NCBI GenBank assembly: GCA_020002185.1
Contig: CM034544.1
Location: forward strand, 33,021,024 to 33,085,023
Origin: Paraescarpia echinospica
Lineage: Eukaryota; Annelida; Polychaeta; Sabellida; Siboglinidae
Reading direction: 5' to 3'
Length of the DNA stretch: 64,000 bases
Below the pieces are notes generated by a model that saw nothing but the letters and a program-made list of their open reading frames with translations, had not been told where the DNA came from and made no database searches. Positions 23,033 through 34,019 of this stretch are shown piece by piece. A program made the translations under genes and the position numbers. The stretch's first letter is position 1. Each line of letters starts with the position of its first letter.

Positions 23033-24470
23033 CTATGTGCTAGGTCGACTGTATTGTACTGTGTGTACTGTGCTAGGTTGACTGTATTGTACTGTGTGTA
23101 CTGTGCTAGGTTGACTGTATTGTACTGTTTGTACTGTGCTAGGTTGACTGTATTGTACTGTGCTAGGTTGACTGTATTGTACTGTGTGTACTGTGCTAGG
23201 TTGACTGTATTGTACTGTGTGTGTACTGTGCTAGGTTGACTGTATTGTACTGTGTTTGTACTGTGTTAGGTTGACTGTACTGTACTGTGTGTGTACTGTG
23301 CTAGGTTGACTGTATTGTACTGTGTGTACTGTGCTAGGTTGACTGTATTGTACTGTGTGTGTACTGTGCTAGGTTGACTGTATTGTACTGTGTGTACTGT
23401 GCTAGGTTGACTGTATTGTAGTGTGTACTGTGCTAGGTTTACTGTATTGTACTGCGTGTACTGTGCTAGGTTGACTGTATTGTACTGTGTGTGTACTGTG
23501 CTAGGTTGACTGTGTTGTACTGTGTGTGTACTGTGCTAGGTTGACTGTATTGTTATGTGTGTACTGTGCTAGGTTGACTGTATTGCTGTGTGTGTACTGT
23601 GCTAGGTTGACTGTATTGTACTGTGTGTGTACTGTGCTAGGTTGACTGTATTGTACTGTGTGTGTACTGTGCTAGGTTGACTGTATTGTTATGTGTGTGT
23701 GTGTACTGTGCTAGGTTGACTGTATTGTACTGTGTGTACTGTGCTAGGTTGACTGTATTGTTGTGTGTGTGTACTGTGCTATGTTGACTGTATTGTACTG
23801 TGTGTACTGTGCTAGGTTGACTGTATTGTACTGTGTGTGTACTGTGCTTGGTTGACTGTATTGTACTGTGTGTACTGTGCTAGGTTGACTGTATTGTACT
23901 GTGTGTACTGTGCTAGGTTGACTGTATTGTACTGTGTGTGTACTGTGCTAGGTTGACTGTATTGTACTGTGTGTACTGTGCTAGGTTGACTGTATTGTAC
24001 TGTGTGTGTACTGTGCTAGGTTGACTGTACTGTACTGTGTGAACTGTGCTAGGTTGACTGTATTGTACTGTGTGTGTACTGTGGTAGGTTGACTGTATTG
24101 TACTGTGTGTGTACTGTGGTAGGTTGACTGTAGGTTGACTGTATTGTACTGTGTGTGTACTGTGCTAGGTTGACTGTATTGTACTGTGTGTACTGTGCTA
24201 GGTTGACTGTATTGTAGTGTGTACTGTGCTAGGTTGACTGTATTGTACTGTGTGTACTGTGCTAGGTTGACTGTATTGTACTGTGTGTGTACTGTGCTAG
24301 GTTGACTGTGTTGTACTGTGTGTGTACAGTGCTAGGTTGACTGTATTGTACTGTGTGTGTACTGTGCTAGGTTGACTGTATTGTACTGCGTGTGTACTGT
24401 GTATTTGTACTGCCAGTGTACTGTGCTAGGTTGACTGTATTGTAGTGCGTGTGTGTACTGCGCTGAGTGT
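23033..24470. repeat. 33/35-bp minisatellite, about 42 copies
   Basis: The unit contains GTGCTAGGTTGACTGTATTG then TACTGTGTGT(GT)ACT. Length varies by the number of GT dinucleotides (31-37 bp), so a dinucleotide microsatellite is evolving inside each unit. It directly abuts the 32-bp array. Confidence 0.97.
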
Positions 24471-25817
24471 ACTGCAAATAACTGAGACACAATACCCATA
24501 AAGCTAGGCCACTTACAGCTGATAGATTACCCATAAAGACAAGTGAAGATAAACGTGGCTGTCTGTGTAGATAGACATATGTCTAGGCAGTAGGCCCCAC
24601 TCTCGTGGTGATACGCCCTGGGGTGTGGTGCTTAAATCACCAGGCTATGTTGCAAATACACTCACAACATAATGCAACGAACCGTCGATTCAACAATGTA
24701 AGTTAGTTGCCATCTATTCCTTGCAAGAGATGATGGGTTAGAAGTCTGCTGCCCTCATACCTCAAAGTGCCGATAGTTTACATCGTCACTCTTGTTATAT
24801 AACTTCTAAACTACCTCTATCCTACCAGTCTGACGGTCTAAATGTGGCTAACAAACAAGTTTTTTACTTGATTGATTCCAGTAGAATCGCATGTTTACAT
24901 ATCACATGTTGAACGGGGACAGCTTAATTGGCAGGCCGTGGTAGCACAAGGTATGGATGTCATTTGTAGTTCATTTATGCAGTGTACACATCTCAAGTCT
25001 TAAGCACTGATTCAACACTGAGAATATTATCAACAAGACTAGTGCCAGTGCGACCTGGCACCAACACTCATCAAGGATGGATGTGATAACATCACATGCC
25101 AAATTGGCTGAAAATTGATATAGATTTGACATGAGAAAGACTTAGAGGTGATCAGTGACAGCTCTCACACGAACACATTATCAATCTAAAGCTAAGCAAC
25201 ATGTAATAAAACCATACGACTAAAAGACGTCACATTTTCTTGGTTTGAAATCGCTATTTTTTACTTGAAATTTTGTATAAATCAGTATGGCAATATCACC
25301 GGCTAACCAGCCTATATAATTCCTATTGCAGACATGTGTTATCATCTGACCGCTACTGAACATAAGCAATCTGCTGCATTCTGTCGGAAATCTGACTATC
25401 ATCAAAATTATTTTCTTTTCAATTACTATAAATTTGTCAGTGCCATTTATACTTGAATATAATACATGGAAATATAAACTTGATCACAATTTGTACATAT
25501 GAAGTAAATGTGTTGAAATGGAATATATCCAGATTCTTCCCTCAAACAGAAAATCTGTACTGTATATGAGAAAACTATAATTACTGTGGTGGCCTGTCTA
25601 GGGTGGGTTGATTATTGGATGGTGACAGTGCTTAGTGATCTTTGGACAGTGACAGACAGGCTGTCTGGTCAGATGTCCGTGTCCTGTGGAGATGACCATA
25701 GCAGTGACAGTGACCAACAAGAGGCTGAGTGACAAGTCTTATATTGGGTCATTAGGCAGCCTTCACACCACATCACTTGGACACAGCTCATGGACAACTG
25801 TAGGACAATAGGAGGGC
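24471..25817. other. Unique DNA
   Basis: No array, element or exon recognised. Confidence 0.5.
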
Positions 25818-26115
<298 letters not shown>

Positions 26116-26139
26116 ATGTGTCTGTGAGATGAGTTGTAT

Positions 26140-26400
26140 GCAAATAAGTTATTAAATTCACATTGTGTACAACTGAGTTATACACATTCACAATGTGTAC
26201 AAGTGAGTTGTATACATTCATGATATGTACAAATAAGTTGTGCACATTTACACTGTGTACAAGTGAGTTGTATACATTTATATTGTGTGTAAGTGAGTAG
26301 TGTACAACATTTGTATACATGTGCATTTCATTTTATGTACAACATGAGTTGAGTACATTTGAGTTGTGTACAATGAATGATGTACATTGGTACAACTATT
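26140..26400. repeat. Degenerate repeat of about 31 bp, 6-8 copies
   Basis: Units contain GTGTACAAGTGAGTTGTATA and ACATTCA(T/C)A. Copies at the right edge are truncated. Confidence 0.8.
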
Positions 26401-28764
26401 GAGACAACGCCATAGTTCCAGCCCTCCAGCCAGGAACCACCCTAGTCACTGTACTGAGTTCTGTAGAAGACACGTACACAGAGCAGAGACGATGGTAGTG
26501 GCATGAGATAGTGAGGTTGGCACACCAAACGATGTTTATAAAGTAGCCTGCATGTCACACTGACAGAGGCAGACTGCTGCACACATCAGACTGTCAGACT
26601 GTAGGCGCACTGCCAAGTCAATGTGGAGATGTTAGTGTAAGGCCAAGGGATCTCCTTCTGTAATCTCTTCAGGTCTGACAGCCGCGGTGCATCTCAATGA
26701 GACTCACCAAGCGCCTGGCTGTGATTCATGTGACCTCCTGCAGCTCACAGCCTTGAGTCAACCACGCAATCTACTCTACCCTGGCACGCAATTTACACGC
26801 AGTGATGGCACTACCAGTACTAAGCACTGTCACACGCAATGGCTGCACTACAAGTACGATGCATGCAATTTTGTTTTTTTCAACAATTGATCATATTCCT
26901 TCTAGTGAAACTTCATTAATTTTGTTTTAAATAAAATTATTTGTAGTTGTTTTTAACCCCCAAAAAGGACTTTTAAATAAACAGAATTCTAGAAGGCCAG
27001 TCCGTAAGTTTCCGGCTCACAGTTATGTAAATCTACATCCAACAACCTTGTATGAGCTTGTGGGCCACACGTTCGTTTTCAAGTGTGCCTAGCAGTAAAC
27101 ATTTGTTCTATCAATTTTCCAAACAAAATAGTGGCTACCTCCAACTTAAAATGTTTCTATGAACTAGCAAATTTTATTTATCACCGAAACATGTATTTCT
27201 GAAAATGATAACAGGAGAAAGGTATTTCCCATCGATAATATTTGAACCAACCAAGATGTACTAATAAATGGAGTGTTGCAATAACTGTACTTAAAATAGT
27301 GTTTAATTTAACAAATTAAATCATTGCAGCAGATTCACAAAGATGACACATTATAATGCTGCATAAAGATATATTAGTAAAACAACAATAAAGATTATCT
27401 TAAGATAAGAATGAGCTTATTCCCACAGAAGATACTTAATAAATAAAATGAACCACAGATGACTAATGGTTGTTAAAAACTTTACTAAATATTTAAAGAG
27501 CTGTACTTAATTCAAACTGACATGTTGGTGTAAATGTGACACCGTACATCTAAACAATGGATACATCACAACACAACATAGATTTAACCAGATTTAACAA
27601 GTAATACACATTGCTAACTTTAATCTTAATCCTAAGTTGACCTCTGCTGACCTCCGACAAGTGTTGTCTGTCCTGGCCACCAGGTGGCTAGACACACCCT
27701 CAGCAGTGCGCCATGAACATATACGTAGGGACAGATCACCATTTTATTTCCTGTTAAAGGTAAATGAATAATGTGTCAGCCATTCTGAGATGGTCCCCTG
27801 GTTAATCAATTTCCAGGATTTCTTGCACCCTAAATAAATAGTTTATGATATCGAGGAATGGACGGATTTACAGACTACCACAATCACTAACATATCTGGT
27901 TGGTTGGCAGCGTATGAACATAGCAATGATGGAAGGATCCCCTGCGTACGAGGACATACTCCAATCTGATTGGAGTATGTCCAGGGAACATTGTGCAACA
28001 TGAATTTCTTTAAAAAGGACCAAATAATGTTTATGAAAATAGCACTGCATGTCGCTAACAAGAAAACACAGATATATGTTTTAATAAAACTAGATTATAA
28101 TAATTTCACAATGTGAAACTATTAAAACATTTCTAACATTGACCTGAATGGAAAATTAAAATAGCGGCCTACACCCACATGTCACTTAACTGGGTGACAG
28201 GGTTAATGCCCGAGAGGAGAGGTGTTTTTTCTGTTGCCTGCAGTGGTTTTAATCAAGCACAATAAAAACTCTGCGATGGGGTGTAGAGTTTCGAGGGCTG
28301 CAGGACAGACAGGGAGATGATGTAAGAGGAAAACAAAATACCCCAAATTGTGGGGTTGTGGGGTGACAATCTAACCCAACAGGAGAGTGATGTATGTCTC
28401 TGCACCAAGTCTGGCCAGTTGTGTGTTTGTAATTGACACAATACAGACTCTGAATCAACCAAACACCATCACTCCTCGGTGACAGATGTTATCTGTCTTA
28501 TGCTGGCATACCAGGGACATCACATGCAAGTCACATGTCCTGGCCAGTGGCGGTGAATGAGGCCTGGTGGGAACACACTCACTCAAAGCAATCCCTTACC
28601 CTTTAAACTCTCAATCCCTTCCCATCAAACTTCAAAGTCTCAATCTCTTCCTTGTGAAGCTTCGAATCTTTCCCTTCGAATTTTCATTCCATTCCCTATG
28701 AAGCCTCAATCCTTTTCCTTCAAAATCCTTTATTTCCCATTTGAAACTGTATATTTGTTCAGCC
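26401..28764. other. Unique AT-rich DNA
   Basis: No exon, array or element recognised except a perfect hairpin at 27952-27982. At 28600-28760 there is C/T/A-rich sequence leading into the next array. Confidence 0.5.
27952..27982. other. Perfect 14-bp hairpin with 3-base loop
   Basis: GGACATACTCCAAT, then CTG, then ATTGGAGTATGTCC. It is isolated in otherwise unique DNA. Too short for a typical microRNA precursor on its own. Confidence 0.7.
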
Positions 28765-29531
28765 AGGAACCCTCCCAACCCCCAAGGAAGGAACTAACAA
28801 GGAAATGGAAGGAACCCTCCCAACCCCCAAGGAACTAACTAACAAGGAAATGGAAGGAACCCTCCCAACCCCCAAGGAAGAAACTAACAAGGAAATGGAA
28901 GGAACCCTCCCAACCCGCAAGGAAGGTACTAACAAGGAAATGGAAGGAACCCTCCCAACCCCCAAGGAAGGAATTAACAAGGAAATGGAAGGAACCCTCC
29001 TAACCCCCAAGGAAGGAACTAACAAGGAAATGGAAGGAACCCTCCCAACCCACAAGGAAGGAATTAACAAGGAAATGGAAGGAACCCTCCTAACCCCCAA
29101 GGAAGGAACTAACAAGGAAATGGAAGGAACCCTCCCAACCCCCAAGGAAGGAACTAACAAGGAAATGGAAGGAACCCTCCTAACCCCCAAGGAAGGAACT
29201 AACAAGGAAATGGAAGGAACCCTCCCAACCCCCAAGGAAGGAACTAACAAGGAAATGGAAGGAACCCTCCCAACCTCTAAGGAAGGAACTAACAAGGAAA
29301 TGGAAGGAACCCTCCCAACCCGCAAGGAAGGAACTAACAAGGAAATGGAAGGAACCCTCCCAACCCCCAAGGAAGGAACTAACAAGGAAATGGAAGGAAC
29401 CCTCCCAACCCCCAAGGAATGAACTAACAAGGAAATGGAAGGAACCCTCCCAACCCCCAAGGAAGGAACTAACAAGGAAATGGAAGGAACCCTCCCAACC
29501 CCCAAGGAAGGAACTAACAAGGAAATGTAAG
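28765..29531. repeat. 45-bp minisatellite, 17 copies
   Basis: The unit contains GGAACCCTCCCAACCCCCAA, GGAAGGAACTAAC and AAGGAAATGGAA. Open on both strands because 45 is a multiple of three. Variants such as CTCCTAACC and GGAATTAAC recur at every second or third unit in the left half. Confidence 0.97.
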
Positions 29532-29750
29532 GAAAGGGGTCAGACCACATTAGATTTTACCTAGGCAGCCATTATAACGTTTCCTTCATTTTTTGCAAAA
29601 TGCTATTTACACAAAATGCACTCTTTCACTGGATAATGGCGGACGAATCCTTAATGTGGCCTCACGCCAAAACTTGTGAAGGATTCACAGAGTGGTGGTC
29701 TGTGTCTTACCCACTGGGTGTGTAGTGTATGTGTGGATGGGGCACTTAGG
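29532..29750. other. Spacer between two arrays
   Basis: Unique sequence; nothing recognised. Confidence 0.5.
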
Positions 29751-30890
29751 TTGATAATAAAGCGGAACCTCACTATTAAGGCCACCCTTACAATGATAAT
29801 AGAGCAGTAACTCACTATTAAGGCCACCCTCACAATGATAATAGAGCAGTAACTCACTATTAAGGCCACCCTCACAATTATAATAGAGCAGTAACTCACT
29901 ATTAAGGCCACCCTTACAATGATAATAGAGTAGTAACTCACTATTAAGGCCACCCTCACAATGATAATAGAGCAGTAACTCACTATTAAGGCCACCCTCA
30001 CAATGATAATAGAGCAGTAACTCACTATTAAGGCCACCCTCACAATGATAATAGAGCAGTAACTCACTATTAAGGCCACCCTCACAATGATAATAGAGCA
30101 GTATCTCACTATTAAGGCCACCCTCACAATGATAATAGAACAGTAACTCACTATTAAGGCCACCCTCACAATGATAATAGAACAGTAACTCACTATTAAG
30201 GCCACCCTTACAATGATAATAGAGCAGTAACTCACTATTAAGGCCACCCTCACAATGATAATAGAGCAGTAACTCACTATTAAGGCCACCCTCACAATGA
30301 TAATAGAGCAGTAACTCGCTATTAAGGCCACCCTCACATTTATAACAGAGCAGTAACTCACTAGTAAGGCCACCCTCACAATGATAGAGCAGTAACTCAA
30401 TATTAAGGCCACCCTCACATTGATAATAGAGTAGTAAATCACTATTAAGGCCACCCTCACATTTATAATAGAGCAGTAAATCACTATTAAGGCCACCCTC
30501 ACAATGATAATAGAACAGTAACTCACTATTAAGGCCACCCTCACAATGATAATAGAGCAGTAACTCACTATTAAGGCCACCCTCACATTGATAATAGAGC
30601 AGTAATTCACTATTAAGGCCACCCTCACAATTATAATAGAGCAGAACCTCACTATTAAGGTAACCCTCACATAATAATAGAGCAGTAACTCAGTATTAAG
30701 GTCACCCTCACAATAATAATAGAACAGAACCTTACTATTAAGGTCACCCTCACGTTGATAATAGAGCAGAACCTCACTATTAAGGTAACCCTCACACTGA
30801 TAATAGAGCGGAACCCCATTATTAAGGTCACCCTCACATTGATAATAGAGCGGAACCTCACTATTAAGGTCACCCTCACGACTGAAACTG
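29751..30890. repeat. 42-bp minisatellite, about 27 copies
   Basis: The unit contains GATAATAGAGCAGTAACTCA then CTATTAAGGCCACCCTCAC. The right-hand units change to GGAACCTCACTATTAAGGTC, which resembles the end of the dispersed element at 57110-57302. Open in the minus strand for 339 codons, but with no protein-like features. Confidence 0.97.
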
Positions 30891-30929
30891 AACTGAATAG
30901 CAAGGTGCCCATCTGAGCCCAGATTCCTG

Positions 30930-31094
30930 GGGGTATAGATGCAATAGAAGTATATATTATTTATTATTATATTAGTGGGACTAATTTCCTACACTTTCTG
31001 TTATGGAAATAATTTGGGACTGTCGTAGGGTGTCCTTAATTGTGAGGTGGCTGTATTAGCAAGATAATCAGAAAGCGAGGTTGAACTGTATTAT
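30930..31094. mobile_element. Right end of a TIR element next to the 42-bp array
   Basis: GGGACTGTCGTAGGGTGTCC, TTAATTGTGAGGTGGCTGTATTA and the end GCGAGGTTGAACTG match 57220-57302. The terminus followed by TA (complement TACAGTTCAACCTCGC) resembles Tigger/pogo-type elements, which duplicate TA. The left end seems to be represented by the tandem array itself. Confidence 0.65.
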
Positions 31095-31109
31095 AATCAT
31101 ATACATAGA

Positions 31110-31438
31110 GGAGTGCCGTGGTGCAGTGTCTAGAGCTTCAGACTCTCGACTGAGAGAACCTGGGATTTGAATCCTGTGCTGCGATGTCAAACCTTTGGCA
31201 AGTTCGTTCACTCTACGTTGCTGTAGTTCACTCAGCTGTATGAATGAGTACCTGGCTATAGATAGTAGTGGGTATTTGTGTATGAATAGTTTTTGCGCAT
31301 TAATTGCAGCATGGCTGAATGATTCCCAGATAAGTCAAGATGGTTTTCAATTGAACAGGTCAGCCAGGGAGTAAAGTGTAAAGCACTTTGAGCAGTCCTG
31401 AGCACTAGCTACTGCGCTGTATAAGAACTTACCTTTAC
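31110..31438 (+). mobile_element. tRNA-derived SINE, full length
   Basis: Same family as 19313-19622, opposite orientation. Head with GTGGTGCAGTGTCTAGAGC and B-box-like GGATTTGAATCC; body with CTCAGCTGTATGAATGAGTA; tail with AAAGCACTTTGAGCAGTCC and CTGTATAAGAACTTACC. It sits about 15 bp after the end of the TIR element at 31094. Confidence 0.85.
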
Positions 31439-31469
31439 TTTCACATGCTTAACACATAGCCTGTGTAAG

Positions 31470-32100
31470 CTGTAAGGGAAGACACTACATACCTTGTTAG
31501 TGACCAAGGTTGGGTGAGAAGGGAAGACACTACATACCTTGGTAGTGAGCAAGGTTGGATGAGAAGGGAAGACACTACATACCTTGGTAGTGACCAAGGT
31601 TGGGTGAGAAGGAAGACACTACATACCTTGGTAGTGAGCAAGGTTGGATGAGAAGGGAAGACACTACATACCTTGGTAGTGACCAAGGTTGGGTGAGAAG
31701 GGAAGACACTACATACCTTGGTAGTGAGTAAGGTTGGATGAGAAGGGAAGACACTACATACCTTGGTAGTGACCAAGGTTGGGTGAGAAGGGAAGACACT
31801 ACATACCTTGTTAGTGACCAAGGTTGGGTGAGAAGGGAAGACACTACATACCCTGGTAGTGACCATGGTTGGGTGAGAAGGAAGACACTACATACCTTGG
31901 TAGTGAGCAAGGTTGGACGAGAAGGGAAGACACTATATATCTTGGTAGTGACCAAGGTTGGGTGAGAAGGGAAGACACTACATACCTTGGTAGTGAGTAA
32001 GGTTGGATGAGAAGGGAAGACACTACATACCTTGGTAGTGACCAAGGTTGGGTGAGAAGGGAAGACACTACATACCTTGGTAGTGACCAAGGTTGGATGA
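31470..32100. repeat. 45-bp minisatellite, 14 copies, partly dimeric
   Basis: The unit contains GGGAAGACACTACATACC and TTGGTAGTGACCAAGGTTGG. GACCAAGGTTGGGTGA and GAGCAAGGTTGGATGA forms alternate over most of the array, giving a 90-bp higher-order period. Some units lack one G, which breaks the frame. Confidence 0.96.
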
Positions 32101-32494
32101 GAGGAGGTTTCTCAGGTAGGATCCAGTTGACTGTAGGGCGGCGTGAAGGTCCTCCTCCGCTGTCCGGTGGTACTTTCTCTCCGTCCGTCGCGTACAACAT
32201 GACATCCTGGTTGGTTCGTGCTTGCCTTTATAACACACCTCCATGGCAGCGTCTGTGGCAGAGTGGTCAAAGGTCAGACTACAGGTTCACAAGATCACAC
32301 ATGTATCTATAAGACAAATAAAATTATGATTTGTTTAATGTTATATAAATGGATTTATTTGTAATTTGTAATAAATTATGATAGTATGTACATGTACCCA
32401 TACAGGCATTTAAGTACACATTTCTTAATGTTAAGTGTATAGATATGTTATATCTAATTTCATCATACATAAATACACATACTCATTCATTTAC
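32101..32494. other. Unique DNA
   Basis: Nothing recognised; the right part is AT-rich. Confidence 0.5.
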
Positions 32495-32700
32495 ACGCAC
32501 GCACACACACACGCGTACACACAAGCGTACACACATGCACACACGCGTACACACACACACACACACGCGTACACACAAGCGTACACACATGCACACACAC
32601 ACACACACGCGCGTACACACATGCACACACGCGTACACACAAGCGTACATGCGCGCACACACACAAACATAGGCACGCGCGTGTGTGCACACACAAGTGT
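32495..32700. repeat. CA microsatellite with ACGCGTACACACAAGCG sub-repeats
   Basis: CA-rich tract in which 17-20 bp blocks containing CGCGTACACACAAGCG and ACACATGCACAC recur. CpG-containing units are frequent, unusual for this AT-rich window. Confidence 0.93.
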
Positions 32701-32784
32701 ATATTTAGTTATAAATAAGAACTGACACTCTCTGACAGGTTAAGTTATGACCAACATAAATATTATGCCCCACGCCCAATGTCC

Positions 32785-32890
32785 AGAAGTGTGTGGCTGT
32801 AGTCCACCCCACAGTGTACAGGGGGTATGGCTGTAGTTCACCCCACAGTGTCCAGGGGTATATGGCTGTAGTTCACCCCACAGTGTCAGC
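32785..32890. repeat. About 40-bp tandem repeat, 3 copies
   Basis: Three copies of TGGCTGTAGTTCACCCCACAG, separated by TGTCCAGGGGTAT-type sequence. Confidence 0.85.
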
Positions 32891-33392
32891 TCTCAACAGG
32901 GAGCACTTTTTCTGACAGCCAAACACCTCTCAACACATGTTTGTTGCATGGATACAGCTTTGAGAGGTAATTATCACCACAAGGAGCTCCCTGTCCCCTC
33001 CTACACACCACATACTATTACAGGGGGCGCATTAACAAGTGCTACATCCTTATGGTGTAATATATAGGGGTACATATAAAAAAACTAGGGTGAGCAGTCA
33101 ATATAATGGGGTAACAATGCCTCAACCATGTGGACTGTTTGGACACCCTATGGCAATAGATGGGGTAAAACCCTGAGTGTGACATCAACACAATGACACA
33201 CAGGTGTCGAACAACAGTCCAGCACTTTAACTGCTTGACCCCCGCATCCACTTTAACCCAGCCACAGTATAACCCGGCTGACAGTTGGTTCAACCACATT
33301 GTAGGGTTGTAGCACCTAATGTATCCCACCCTCCCCCAGAGTGATGTCATCAGTCTCTAATGCACTTGTCACTACATGTTCAGGGGGGTTGA
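32891..33392. other. Unique DNA
   Basis: No array or exon recognised. A minus-strand open frame of 102 codons (33042-33350) has no recognisable signature. Confidence 0.5.
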
Positions 33393-33935
33393 TCATCATG
33401 GTTATAGCTAATGGATCATCATGGTTATAGTTAGTAGATCATCATGGTTATAGCTAGTAGATCACCATGGTTATAGCTAGTAGATCACCATGGTTATAGC
33501 TAGTAGATCACCATGGTTATAGCTAGTAGATCATCATGGTTATAGCTAGTAGATCATCATGGTCATAGCTAGTATATCATCATGGTTATAGCTAGTATAT
33601 CATCATGGTTATAGCTAGTAGACCATCATGGTTATAGCTAGTATATCATCATGGTTTTAGTTAGTGGATCATCATGGTTATAGTTAGTGGATCATCATGG
33701 TTATAGCTAGTGGATCATCATGGTTATAGCTAGTGGATCATCATGGTTATAGCTAGTATATCATCATAGTTATAGCTAGTGGATCATCATGGTTATAGCT
33801 AGTATATCATCATAGTTATAGCTAGTATATCATCATGGTTATAGCTAGTAGATCATCATGATTACAGCCAGTAGATCATCATGGTTATAGCTAGTGGATC
33901 ACCATGGTTATAGCTAGTAGATCATCATGGTTATG
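33393..33935. repeat. 23-bp minisatellite, about 23 copies
   Basis: The unit contains GATCATCATGGTTATAGC then TAGTA. Degenerate GGTTATAGCA-type copies reappear beyond the next array at about 37470-37625. Confidence 0.95.
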
Positions 33936-34019
33936 GCACATACAAGTAGACCACGATTGCTACAGCAAAGCCATTGTTGTAGTGAACCAATTAGAATGTA
34001 ATTGTTACAACAATTACAT

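Noticed and set aside
28759..29550. 263-codon Leu/Val/Pro-rich repeat frame
   Set aside because: 45-bp minisatellite; the opposite strand is open as well.
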